DNA from: Klebsormidium nitens
Lineage: Eukaryota; Streptophyta; Klebsormidiophyceae; Klebsormidiales; Klebsormidiaceae
Length of the DNA stretch: 64,000 nt
Assembly: GCA_000708835.1 (NCBI GenBank)
Contig: DF237239.1
Location: 1 to 64,000, forward strand
Reading direction: 5' to 3'
Position numbers and translations under genes: made by a program. The notes under the pieces are model-generated. The model ran no database searches. It was not told where the DNA came from and worked only from the letters and a program-made list of their open reading frames with translations. Shown here in pieces: positions 12,925 through 25,014 of this stretch; position 1 is the first letter of the stretch, and the number at the start of each line of letters is the position of its first letter.

Positions 12925-14821
12925 GGCTGCTTGCCTCCCTGCAACCGCAATACTATGTATATTCAAAGTTTTTCCAAATACTTATGGGCGCTATGAACAA
13001 TAAACAAGAAGAAGCGTCTAGGAATGGGGGTCCGTCGCCACGGAGATCACAGGTCAGCCTTCACGACACCTGCGCTGAGCTGTGCCTCGCTGATGCAATT
13101 GCTGTGGCCCCATGCCAATGGGCGCTACTTGAATGATCTTGGCTCAATGGACTACCGTAGCTTGCAAATGAGCTGCCTTGTCATTGAGCATGAGCCTGCT
13201 GAGGCCCTCATGCATGACTCATGCTAGTCATGGGCTCATGAGTCACCGCGTGCCTAGTTCCCCGATTCTGGCAAGTGTTCACAAACGGAGTGTTCACTTA
13301 AAGATAGGTACCCGGGGCACGGGTAGGGTTGGCTTGGTGGTTCGGGTGGGCTGGGTTGCGGAGCGGGTGATTTGTAACCGGTTAGGTTCTTTAGTTTTGT
13401 ATGCCCGGGGCTTCTGAATCTTGGTGAACACTGCACTTCCGTTGCCATTTATTAATAATACGTTCCCCCGGCTCCTGTAATATACATCTGTCAACTAGCG
13501 TGCGTCCGGTACGGCGCTCAGAATAAAGCAGATGATTGGAGAGTTGCAAGGAAAGTGATCGGACGGTCTGAATTGGCAATTGAGCTTAAATACTTCAGGA
13601 CCCATTTGACCAAGTTTGCCACGTGGCAACATGTTTGGGATGATTGCAGTCGACACCCTGGCTAGCCAATCTGCAAAACGCCAAAGATGCGGGTCAAGGA
13701 GGTCAGAGAATCTCTGCTCAAATTAAAGTGACACCGACATCAACCTGGGGCTGACGTCTTCTTCCAAAAAGTGATCCACTTTCTTCATAGCACTTCTCAA
13801 AGTCTGACGAGTGCTTTTTCCCGAGATCTCTGTTCCACATTCAATGCGGCGCACAGCATTGCCTGCCCCGTTGTGGCCCTGGCATTCTGGTCAGACGCAG
13901 CTGAGATCTGTACGAAACTGCGATTGTGAGAAGGAACTTCTCCGGGGTGTCTGAGATCTTGGTTGTGCAATGTCTTGGGGTAATTCAAGGAAGCAATGCA
14001 CTAACAGGGAGTGTGACTAGAAGGCTTTGATAACATGAGTGTCGAGGGTTCAGCGCCGTTGTCTTGTAACATCGTATGCTTAGCGGAGATTCTATCAACT
14101 CCCTGCATTGACTGCCACTCATTTGACAAAGCATCCAGTTGAGAAACCTATCAAGTAGCTACACATCTGGCGCGCAGCCATAAGTAGTCTGGTATAGGGG
14201 TCTGCGTCTAGGGCAGCAAGTGCCAGAGGCGGACCCGGTTTTTCAAACTCCGGTGAGTTATGGTCCTGTCAATCAGTGTATGTTGCTTGAATCGAACTGC
14301 ACACCACTGAATCAAAAGGTTTCTACTGAGCAGGACTATGCTGGAGTGTCGGGCGCTCAAGTAGAATGTACGATTTGAGGCGCATCAGCTCACCACCAGT
14401 AGGCGGAGTCTCTTCATCAGAGTTCTGCTTCTGCCTCACTTTTGGAGGCGCCACCAGTTCGTGGCCCCAGAGAAGGCAGACACATCTTTGCAGAGGCGCT
14501 GTTTCTGGGCACTAGCTGCGTGCTTCCTCAACGATGAAAGCCCATTTGATGGGCCTTTGTGGCAACTCACAATTTCTGAAGAATGCACCTTGTTTACAGA
14601 TTGTTCCCAGCTGCGCTGATCACAATCGTGGAGTGTCATGGTAGCTCCGTATCGATACCATCAATCATGGTGCCTTTCCGCCGATTCACCCTTCTGCAAG
14701 AGCGAAACGCTATCCTCGCCTTCGCAGATCTTGAACTGATCAGTGCACAACAGAAGCCACCACCGCTGCATCAGCAGCGCTAAGAGTTGCTGACGTTGGC
14801 GAGGTCGGCACTGGGGCCATC
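12925..14821. other. Divergent intergenic region
   Basis: It lies between the starts of the ArfGAP gene (minus) and the transporter gene (plus), so it should hold both promoters and leaders. I see no supported coding region. A small repeat with a G-rich core lies at about 13289-13432 and is listed separately. Confidence 0.5.
13289..13432 (+). mobile_element. Small inverted-repeat element with G-rich core (divergent copy)
   Basis: The ends AGTGTTCAC (13289-13297) and GTGAACACT (13424-13432) are inverted repeats. The interior includes a run (ACGGGTAGGGTTGGCTTGG and what follows) that matches the core of the elements at 41490, 40495 and 49030. The outer ends differ from those copies, so this is either a related family or a core captured by another element. 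It is non-coding. Confidence 0.5.
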
Positions 14822-17800
14822 ATGAACCGGGGGAATTTGGGCACCGTCGGGGCCCTGTCCCTGTCGGTGGTTTCGTCAGTGTCAATAGTGCTCTGCAACA
14901 AGCAGCTCATGTCGGGGCTGGGCTTCAACTTTGGTGAGTGACACCGATGCTCATGAAACAAGTTGTGAATTCTTTAGCCACAAAGTTGTCAGAGAGATCT
15001 TCAAGAGTCCCGCAACTGAGGCTTGCCTTTCCATGCCTGAGTCAACGCGGGTTTTGACAATCATTCGAGTCTCTTGAATCTCAACACTGGTGGTGTTTAG
15101 GTGGTTGCAACTGAATACTTAGATACTGGGGCGCCCAGATTACACTGTATTACCACCACATCAGTGTTCTGTGGAAGAAGAAACTGCACAAATGAAGAAG
15201 GGCTGTCACGTCATGTGGCAAGATTGATCATTATTCCGGCGAAAGTGTGGGTTGCCTTGATTCCTGCGGCGCAGTCTGAATCAAACAGTGCCGTCAATCA
15301 AGACAAGCCTCTCTGATTGTTGCTGTGCAAGCTCTGCTGTCGCTATCTGTCCTATTACAGGAGTTTCAGAGCTTGTACTGTCAGTTTGCCCGGCTGAAAC
15401 CTTGCTTCAGAATGATTGGTTATGGGAGCCCACAATGAGGCCGGTGCCGTCGCTTTCTCGCAGCAATAGCAACTATGGATGTCCAGGCCGGCACTCAGGA
15501 GTTCAAAAGAATCAGCTTGGATCCTCGCCTGATTTTTCGAAATCAAAGTGGACCAATCATGTGGACTTCATTCTATTAAAGGAAGAGAAGCTGATGGCTC
15601 CTTTGTCTCGCAGCAACAACGCTTACCAGCTGGCACTTGCTCGTCACCTTCATATTCTTGCATTGCGCACGTTGGTTTGAGTTCTTTGAGCACAAGTCTA
15701 TGGAACCGAGGATGCTAGTGGGCTTTGGGATCCTCAACGGCATCTCGATAGCGCTCCTCAATCTGAGCCTGGGGTTCAACTCCGTGGGATTTTACCAGGT
15801 GGGCTTCTCGACACCTGGCCAGTAACGATGTCCGTCGACGATACTCTTACGCCATCATGTATCGAAATAGTGCCCCCATGACGAGCTGTGATGGTTATTC
15901 TTTACTTCAAGTCTTGCTTGCTGATTGGCCAATCGATCCGGCAGGGTTGAACGACAACAACGGGCAGTTGGGCGATCGCTCTTGCTTTGGACGAAGCCCA
16001 ATCGAACGTAGCCCAAAACTCTCAAATCAGGCAGTTCACTTATCGTTTCCCGTTGAACAGAATTTGGCGGTGGAGTCTGCGCTGCTCGTAGTCGCTGCTG
16101 GATACAGCCCTGAAGCAAGCGACCAGTGACACCGTTGCAACCTTTTTAAGCAGCAGGAGTCCTGAAAGCGGGAGTCTCGAGTTGCTATCTGGGCGCCTTC
16201 GACCCTTGCTGAATCTCTCTTCCATGCCTTAATGGGGATAAAAGCTGCGGTTAAGACAAACACTGCAATCAAAAGTGAAAGTACGGCGGTTTCCCTACCG
16301 GCTTGCGTGTGCTCCTTCGTCCAGATGACCAAGCTGGCCATCATTCCGTGTACGGTCTTCTTAGAAACGGTCTTCCTCCAAAAAGTCTTCAGGTGAGGCC
16401 GTCTTGGCAACTTCTGTCGCCACTTCTTTCTCGTCAGGAGTGAGGATCATTTAGCCTACCGAAAATATACTAGTAAATGTTTGCACTTCTCTATGGGCTA
16501 CCCGTCTTTTCGACGAGACCTGACAAGTGAGCGAAGTGAGGGGGACGAATCAAGAGACTGTCGCTCTTGAGGCATGCTTGTTCCGGATCCGACTGCGCCT
16601 AGGTGCACAAATCTCCCAACTGATTGAGCCTTCATATGCACTGGCACGGCCGTACCTTTTTGGAGAGGTGATCTTGTTAAACTAGCCCATCTGGTCCCGG
16701 GTATAGCAAGTGGGTGCAAGCGAGTACGCCCAATTCCAGAGATTTGTATCGAACAATTACTGCCAAATTACACAAAGTCGGATACGTGCCGTAAGCTGTT
16801 GTCTCACAAGGTTTGCAGTCTGGTTTGCTTCTGTCGACCGGTGGTGGGGGAGCCGTTCTGGCGATGCCTCAGAGACTTCTGTATCAAGTCGGAAACGAGA
16901 TTTTTAGATCAAATTCAACAACAAATTGTTTTATCTGATATCATTACCAGATTTTTGTGTAGATATAACATAGAAGATCTTTATACTAAAGAAGGTAGAT
17001 TTCGGTGCAAAACTGGTACTGCTAAAATCCAGACGCCCCCTCCGCCTCATCCGTCTCGTTATGCGAACTCATCAGAAGCACGCGGGACTCTGCTTTATAC
17101 TATCGCCGTCTTGTCGATCTACAACTTCGCTGTATTCCCAGCGCGTTCCGTTCGTCTAAGAATAGTAGAGATAGACCGGCCCTTGTCTGATGCTTATCGG
17201 CAGTACGCCGATTCACGATTGCGCCCCCTTTCCCCCTCCCTTGCGCAGCCGCTCCGTCCAGCTGTCTCTGCTATACTCTCGGCCGGTCTAGTGCTTATTG
17301 CCTTATGCTGATCCCCAATTTCACTCGCGCCCCCCGCCTCTCGCAGCGAACTCTGTCCAGCTGTCCCTGCTATGCCTCTTGGCCAGTCTACTATTTATTA
17401 CCTGATGCTGATATCCAATCTCATTCGCCACCCCCTTCTCGCAGCCGCTCCGTCCAGTCGTCCCTGCTATGCCGCTTGGCCGGTCAATTTCTCCTCGTCT
17501 TATGCTGATCCCCAATTCCACTCGCCCCCCCCCTCGCGGCCGCTCCGGCCAGCTGTCCCTGCCACCTCTTGGCCGGCCTGATGCTTATAGCCTTACGCTG
17601 ATTTCCAGTTGCAACCCCCCTCTGTTTTCGCAGCCGCCCCGTCCAGCTGTCCCTGCTGTGCCTCCTGGCCGGCGTCGGCATCGCGACCGTGACGGACTTG
17701 GAGCTCAACTTCCTCGGCACGTGCCTCTCCCTGCTGGCCATCCTGACGACGTGCATCGCGCAAATCATGACCAACACCATCCAGAAGCGGGCCAAGCTTT

Positions 17801-19656
17801 CGTCCACGCAACTGCTGTACCAAACGACTCCGGTCATGGCCGCGACGCTGCTCATGATCGGGCCGTTCCTCGACCGGGCACTCACGGGGGCCCCCGTGTT
17901 TGGGTTTGACTACACGCGGCTCGTCACGGTGAGGCGGTGATTGACGAGGGTGGGTCTGAATACGTGCAGAGTCAGCCGACTGCGGCATAGGCCGTAAGCG
18001 GTTTGTTCTTAACGATGTTAACTTCGCAATGTGCTAGCCTGGAAACGAGGTGCTCTGTTCTCGATTCGGTCACCGTAAGTTCATTCCTCAACTCGCCTCT
18101 CTGCCGACTTCTAGAAATCTTGTCCCTTTTAATCACCGGCCGTCTGCCAGAACACACTGGTCTTTTAGGATTCCTTGTCTACCACTTTCTGACTAGCGGA
18201 CGCTTCCTCGCAAGTAACTTGGAAGGCCTGCCAATTCAGCTGCGATCCCCAACCAAGCCAAACATCGAACTTTGTCGGATGTCAGCGGACTACTAACGGG
18301 CGCTCCCTTTCCTATGCAGACGTTCATCGTCCTTTCTTGCGCAATCTCCATCTCCGTCAATTTCTCCACTTTCCTGGTGATCGGAAAAACGTCCCCGGTA
18401 ACGTATCAGGTGAGGGCCGCTCTGCTGACGTTTGATGACGTGTAAGCGTCTGAAGTCGGGCAATCAGGCACTGGTCAGTTAGCAGCTTATGGGTTTGCGG
18501 CAATTCAGAATACGGAGAGCCGTAGTCCCTGTGAGAGAGCAGTTGACCGGTGCAGTTGCTCGATCGGACTTTCTGGAAAGCTGTAACTGCGTGCGCAGTC
18601 GGATGTAACGTCTACTGAATTCCCTGTGATTGGAATGGTATATGGAAATCCTCGTGGCGATTAGCAAGATTGGATGCGGTTAGCAAGTTCGTCGAACAGC
18701 TTGATTGTGTTCATCTAGTCGATCAAGTTTGCTTGTCCATCAAATAGCTCGACAAATTAGATACATATAGCTTGTTACATTTGTCTCGTTTTCAACAAGC
18801 CACGCTCGCTAGCTTCATCAAACCATCAGAGCTGTGTCACGCGCGACCTGAAGTCCGGCGCAGGATATCTTTCTTCGAAGGATATAACCCAGTGCGTCAT
18901 CTCGTCCTTTTCTTTGTTCTGCCACTTCTCCACGGTCACGGTCACTACAAAAATGGGGAGCATCTCTAACCTCGTATCGTACGTCTTTGCTGCACCCTTT
19001 GGGCTTACGTGTTTTCAAACAGTTGCTGACGTCAAAGCTTGTTTGCCGCTCAGGTGCTTGGTCACCTGAAGACGTGCCTGGTCCTTTTCCTGGGCTTCAT
19101 GCTCTTCAAGACCCCTGCCACGTGGCGCAACATCGGGGGCATCCTGGTCGCGATGGCGGGCATGATCGCGTATTCGTACGCAAGCATTCAGGTAGGCGGG
19201 CCGAACAAACACTTAAACTCTCTGAAATCTGCTCTTATATTCCATCTGACTTTTCGCACGTGACAAAGGTCCTAACCTACTTCTCCTTTGGAGCCGCTTC
19301 CAAAAGTTGGAATGCTGACCTGAAACGGGAGTTGATTCCGCTTAGGCATGACTGCAGGATTTGGTGGGTACTGGGCTCTTAGCTGGCCGGAGATATAACA
19401 TCAGCGTGACAAAGAAAGATGTGCTGCGCTTCGGAGGTCGTTCTGCTCTGCGTTAAACGAGTTGCGCAAAAGTCGTTGACGACCCCAATCGCCTTGTTTG
19501 TGACGCTCCTTGTTACCGCTGATCCAGGAGAGTCAACCGAAGCCAAAACGGGACGAGCTTCTGCCGACACGGACGCCCGAAAATGGGCTATCGTACGAGA
19601 ACATGGCCAACGGGGGAAGCGCGAACAACATGAACGGCCTCGATGCGAAGAGCTAG
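14822..19656 (+). CDS. UDP-xylose-transporter-like nucleotide-sugar transporter (UXT type)
   Basis: A Golgi or ER membrane antiporter of the drug/metabolite superfamily, expected to carry UDP-sugar into the lumen for wall polysaccharide synthesis. Seven exons keep phase: 14822-14933, 15614-15798, 16325-16392, 17634-17928, 18320-18409, 19054-19191 and 19528-19656, giving 338 residues, close to Arabidopsis UXT proteins. Conserved blocks seen in order: GALSLSVVSSVSIVLCNK, TLTSWHLLVTF, VGFGILNGISIALLNLSLG, MTKLAIIPCTV, LAQ-like IAQIMTNTIQK, SSTQLLYQ, SVNFSTFLVIGKTSPVTYQ, and VLGHLKTCLVL in the sixth exon. Multiple hydrophobic helices are evident. The last exon encodes a hydrophilic, Lys/Asn-rich cytosolic tail. 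The first ATG directly precedes the conserved block, as in the family. Intron 3 (16393-17633) is unusual and is described separately. UDP-xylose as substrate is inferred from family resemblance only. Confidence 0.9.
17242..17680 (+). repeat. Tandem array of a 3' splice site plus exon start, inside a UXT intron
   Basis: About four and a half units of 94-98 bp. Each contains a pyrimidine-rich tract, a splice-acceptor-like GCAG, and a copy of the first bases of the real exon (CCGTCCAGCTGTCCCTGCT and variants). Acceptor-like anchors lie at about 17245, 17343, 17441, 17536 and 17630. Only the last is the functional acceptor of exon 17634-17928; the fourth reads GCGG and has lost the AG. The upstream copies are not open in the transporter frame. 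Confidence 0.85.
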
Positions 19657-21261
19657 GTGCATCGTGCGAGCTGCATGATGAGAACGCGTGCTGCGTACGG
19701 TACAACTGTTCCGAAACGCGTGTTTGAGTCAGCCTGTTGAACCATTTTTAGGCGTCAAGGAGAATTAACATTTACTCAGATATAGTACAGACCGTGCCCG
19801 CATCAGCGCCGATTTGCAAAGCCGCTACGGTGGCTGTCGACCTGATTAACATGCTAATCATCGTCCTAATCTAGTGTAGCTGACCATCCCTGTAGTGATT
19901 CCCGGAGGCACGCGTTTTTTGAGGCTTTCCAAGAGTACGGTCCCCCTTAAGGCCCTAGCTTAGCTTCAAAGAGCGATTCTTGGTGCACGCCTTAACATAT
20001 ACTAACACAACCATGATGCGAACGTATTTTCTGGCGCTTCCGAAGCTAGTCGGACTCTATGCATGCGGCGCTTTCGTATAAAGTTCAGGGTTAGTACGGT
20101 TGAGCTCTGATTGTTCCGACACGATCATGCATGGAGCCTGCATGAGTGAGAGGCCCGGGACTGTCTGACTCAGATCTGTCATGGTTGAGCAGGGCCACAA
20201 TCCGTGTATATATATGTGAAAATGAATTGCATGGAAGCCATGTGCTGGCGCAAATCTGCGGGGGCCTCATCTCGCGTGCACGATCAGTGCAAGCTTCCTT
20301 GCATGTATACCTGCATTCATGCCTATATACGCGGTTGAAAAGAGATTGCATGGCACCGGGTGATCATCATGCACTGTTATAAGATCCGCATATATATCTG
20401 AGGACCGGCGCCCGGCCGCTTCAGCTAGCCAGGACACAAATAGGTACATGTGCGCCTCTCGGATCGTTGTGGCAAGCTGATCAACCATGCGTATTGAATT
20501 TAGCTGATTTGAAAAACAAGCCGCTCGAGGGTCTGATTGCCAGCCTGCATGGCTCACTCTGAACGGCGCGGGTGCAGCTTTGCATTGATCATCACTGTTC
20601 CAGGGTCGAGTGCGGCTTTCTTCCGCGACGTTGAGTTTCGTATGCCTACAGTAGTTGGATGTGAAGTGGAACTGAGCCAGCTAATACGGGATCGCGACTT
20701 GTACTAAAGGTCACCTAACAAAGAATACGTGAGAATCCAATATACCAGAAAATCAGGGACCGGGGCGACAGAGGATCATAAGGATGGTTGTGATCAGGTT
20801 GGAAGGATATTTTGAAGGAAGCTGCTTCAAACTTCGCATAAGAAACTCGAAATTGGGTGTGCAACTGTCTTCCAGGCTCTGATTGCTAGTCTCCCGCTGA
20901 TCTTTGCATAAAATCTAATACTTAGAGTTCATCAACCCAGGCCCTAGCATGGCTTTCCTGTACAGAAAAGTCTGTCGGAACGTCAGCTAGTTAGAAGCCC
21001 TTCTATAAGTTCTACTGTACGTAGCTTCTTTCGGCCCAAATCCTACGAATAACAAGGCACCTTTCCAACAATCAATATACTCAGAGTACACTCAACGCGC
21101 TTTTTGAATAAACCGCTCATTGGCTGGAGATACGTTTGCGAGTGCTGCCTGTTTCTAGGCATTCCAGTATACCAGCAAGTGAGATCTGAATCCAAAGTGA
21201 GATCGGACCTCCGAATGAGGCGACCACCCGCTTGATTGTTTGTTCAAGCATACCTAGGTAC
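19657..21261. other. Convergent intergenic region
   Basis: It lies between the 3' ends of the transporter gene (plus) and the F-box gene (minus). It should hold their 3' untranslated regions. Several CATGCA-type words occur at 20100-20560, but I see no gene, RNA or long repeat. Confidence 0.5.
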
Positions 21262-24200
21262 TCAACATACTCGTAAGACACAGCCTTTGCTTTTGGCCTT
21301 CGACTGCGTGGCACTGCTTATCTTCATCCGTTCTACTGTAAGCGTTTCAAGGTTTTCACATTCTTCTACGAAAGAAGCGATGCCCGGGTCTGTCACCTGC
21401 ACAAGGGAGGAAACAAATGGATCAGCTGCAAGCACTGATTAGAAAAGGAGGCTTAAAAAAGGTGAAATTGGCTTTCCGCACAACGATCCCTGGACTATTT
21501 GCACGGCTCAGCTTGCTATTCTCGGTGCAGAATTCCTGCTTTTAACAGAGTTAGGAGTGGCGGCTGGAATGTGAGGCAAGCAATAAACTGAAGGGCCTTT
21601 CAAGAGGCTACTTTATGACAGCAACTAAAACTATCTGGCATTTCACAAGACTCGAGGGAGCGGATTCCATGATTAAGGGCTCGCTTTTTCATGCTTTCTG
21701 GTTGCTGTGCCCAGAACGTACCTTGGGAAGTTTCCCTATGTTGATCTCCTTCAGCCCCTCCGACCAGATACCAATTGCAACCAGTCCTTCGTCATCCACC
21801 TCGGAGCAGCCGTTGATACTCAAATTTTGCAGGTTGGAAAATCCTGCTGCGATTGAAGCCACCTGCAAAGGAACAGAAGTCTTTGATGCCACCGGGCCAG
21901 TGTGATAAGTCGCTGGAACTCCCAGTTATCTTGGCTAGCTCAGGGGTAACAGGGCATGCCAGCCAAACGGCTGACCCCAAAAGCATTGACTCCACATATG
22001 GAGAATGGTGCACAGATGAGGGACTGCTTTACAAAATGATCACGTATTGCAAAAGGCTAGCAGCTGAAAACGACCAAGCTTGCTGTTTCTTCTTGGAGGT
22101 GCTGATTTGCGTCAACATTGTTATGCAGATTGCCAGCATTTTTGGGGAATTGCGGAAGCCGAAGCTAAAGCTGCCCGGACTTTCAAAACCGGCCAGTTTC
22201 TGATGCTCGACACGTGATCCGAACAAGTTGATTTGTTGTGCTTATGCTCACCCCCAGATTGCTGACACTGCTGCACCCGTCTAGGACGAGCTCCTCCAAC
22301 GTTGTACATCGGATCTGTCCGAATTTGACCATGCCCCGGTCTGTCACACCGGTGCATCCTCGGAGGTTTACTTTTTGAAGCCGGCCCAGGTTACGTTCCA
22401 GAACGGTCGCAAAAGCATCGTTGTTAAACCTGGGTCAAAGAGGCAAAATTGTCCATAAGAAAGAGGTTCCGAAGCAACATCTCCAAGAGGACACAAGGTC
22501 AAAATAGAACACCAGAAAGACAGCTACATACGTCATTGCTAAACCGGACATACGAATTCGTTAAGCACACGACCTTCACAACCTGACTTGCTGGGATTTA
22601 CTGCCTTGTGGCCCTTCAGCAAGCAGAATTTAGTTGGGGTTGCCCTTCGCACACGTCCGACGTCCCCTTCACGTCATCCAAAAGTCTGGGTAAAAGGTAC
22701 TTCACAGAAACTTTCTGGCTTACCCAATCAATCTGTCAAGCATCACTTCTTTGACATGTATCAGCGCATTCCGCGAGAGGGCGAGCAACCCCATCCCGTG
22801 CGGCGTAAACCCCTCGCAGCGGATTAGCGAAAGCTCCTCGAGGTCGGAGTTCCGGTCCAGAAGGGCCACCATGCCTGTGTCTAAAGTGCCTGTGCCACCC
22901 TTGATGAACAGCCTTTGCAGCGTGGAGCAGTGAAGGGAGAGTTTCCTGTAAGGAAAAGAAAGCTTCAGAGCACGGCCCGAGGAAGTATCCCTGCTAGCAG
23001 ACAGAGAAACAGGAGCATTGAAGTAGCTACATCAGCAAAACGAGTCTGCTAAAGCGGGTGCTATGAAGACTCACCTGAGTGTTTCACTAGTTGTTCCTGC
23101 GCAGTCGGAAAGGGTCAGGTCCTCGAGTCGTTTGCAGTTCTTGCCCACTGCGTTAAGCGCCGCAGATGTAAACTCGTTGCAGTTTGTGAGGTGCAGAGTC
23201 GTCAGGTTTGTACAACCCTGTAAAGTTGTAGAGCCGTTTTCGAGCAAGATGCGAGGTGCAATTATGGGAATAAGCAAGTGAACAACAATGAGGTGGACAA
23301 CATGTATCCCTTTCTAAGAAGCGTCAACTGCAGAGTTAGATTAACCTGCCTTAGCTTGTTTCTTAAGCTACCGGACTACTAACTCACCGGTTGGCATCAT
23401 AACTGGGGAGACCATTTGGATTTTTGTGGGCCAAGTAATCCTGAAGCTGTTATTCTGCTGCCATGAAGGAAAGGCCTGACGACATGCGAAGTTGCTTTCA
23501 GCCTCACCTGGGAGAAGTCTATCATGCCCTTGTCACCAAACTTTGGGCAGAACCTGAGCGTCAGAGACTGCAGCTGCCTGCAATTCCCTAATGCTGCCAG
23601 CCCGGGGTTTCCTGCAAGGTGGCAGTCTTCCATGGACAGGCTCTCCAGAGAAAGGCAGCCAGACCCGATGGACTGGAGACCTTGATCGCTTATGATGTAG
23701 CACCCACTAAGCACCTGCCAAAGGAGCATATGCTTATTGGTATCTGTGAGCCAAATGGAGAAAATGCTCTCTGTTTCCTGTGTCCAAGAAAAAATGTGCT
23801 GACTTCGTACGTAAGTGCTATGAGAGGAAATCTCTGAGAACCGGAGTGCAACTTAAGGGTCCTTCTAACCATCAAATCTATGAGACAGACCTGTGATCCA
23901 GGATCCAAACCTTCTATTGGTTTTGTGTGCATCAAGTACTTGCATCAAAACACTCAACACATTCAGGCAGATCAGTGTAATCAATCTGTCAGGCGAATGG
24001 CGGTCTGCGTCAAAAAACCTTGCTCAAGGATCTGCAAGCTCGCTTGAATAGAAGCAGGCAATGTATACCATCTGTCTCAAACAGAATTCTCCTGTAGCAG
24101 GTGGCCCTCTTCTGAGACACTTCTCGCGGGAACCTACCAGCTTTGTAATATGCTTGAAGTCGCGGCTGATTGCAGCAAGGCCATCATCTGTGAGATCCCC

Positions 24201-25014
24201 AGTGATCTGCGTCCTAGGGGCCTGCAAATTCAGCTTCAGGCAATTGGGGAACTCCTTGCGCAGCTGTGGCAGGTCTTTCTCTCGTGTTGCGGTGACCTCC
24301 CGCCGTGCTAACTTCTCCAGCTCCTGCCACCGCTTGCATACAACGCCCGCTCTCAGGGAGTCTGCCAGGTCGTCAATCTTCTCCAGGATTGCGATGATGC
24401 ACTGCATGAAATCCATGGCGCATCCTCAGTTCACTTTTCGCTCTGTTTCTTTTCTGCCTGCCATTGGAGGACACAGATCATTCCGAATCAATGTAGCGGC
24501 AACCATGATCCATGGACTTGAAGTAGAGGATAGAGAGCATGCGCTGAATCACAATGGACCAGATTGTATAGTAGGATTAGGAAGCGTGTGCTAATCCAAG
24601 GCCGGCATGAACTGTCTTAGATGGCTAAGGTATCATCCTGACATGATTGTTAGGAAATGGTGGAGCTGTGATCCAGTAAAGTGCAGCCTTGGCGTGTGTT
24701 GTTGGTGTACAGATGTTGCTCAAGCCCAGAGGAAACAAAGGAAGCCATAGCTCCCAGCTCACCTCATCCGGAAGCAGATTGTTGATTGGGCCCTGATCCA
24801 AGTCAAGTTGCAACACTCGTCTCGTCTTTTTTGTACCTGATTCTTCCAAGCCTTCTAGAATTGCCCCCATATTCGTCGCCGGACTCGCTGTTGACTGAAT
24901 TCGAACCACCTTTCTGCGTCTTCCTTTCTTCTCGGGTTCTGGTGGTCCCGCAACCCCCTTGACATCATCCGCCTTGTGCCCATTCCGGGCAGCATGTCGA
25001 GTTGCCCTCACCAT
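21262..25014 (-). CDS. F-box protein with leucine-rich repeats (FBL type)
   Basis: Expected to be the substrate-recognition subunit of an SCF ubiquitin ligase. Exons: 24763-25014, 24138-24401, 23508-23714, 23075-23217, 22724-22945, 22252-22429, 21722-21862 and 21262-21396, about 513 residues. The F-box is split by an intron: the first exon ends NNLLPDE and the next starts CIIAILEKIDDLADSL, leading to VCKRW. The ATG at 24416 is therefore not the start; it lies in the intron just before the acceptor. Cysteine-containing LRRs follow (VLSGCYIISDQGL, LTLRFCPKFGDKGM, LTLSDCAGTTSETL, VNLRGCTGVTDRGM, LSINGCSEVDDEGL). The N-terminal 75 residues are basic and low-complexity. The frame is also open upstream to an ATG at 25194, so the start at 25014 is a choice based on its context. 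The last exon is weaker than the rest; it continues the LRR pattern (VTDPGIASFVEECENLETL) and ends with a Lys-rich tail. The target protein is unknown. Confidence 0.82.

Noticed and set aside
24138-24416. ATG at 24416 as the F-box gene start
   Set aside because: The conserved F-box needs the LPDE end of the exon 24763-25014, and the acceptor at 24401 joins it in frame.
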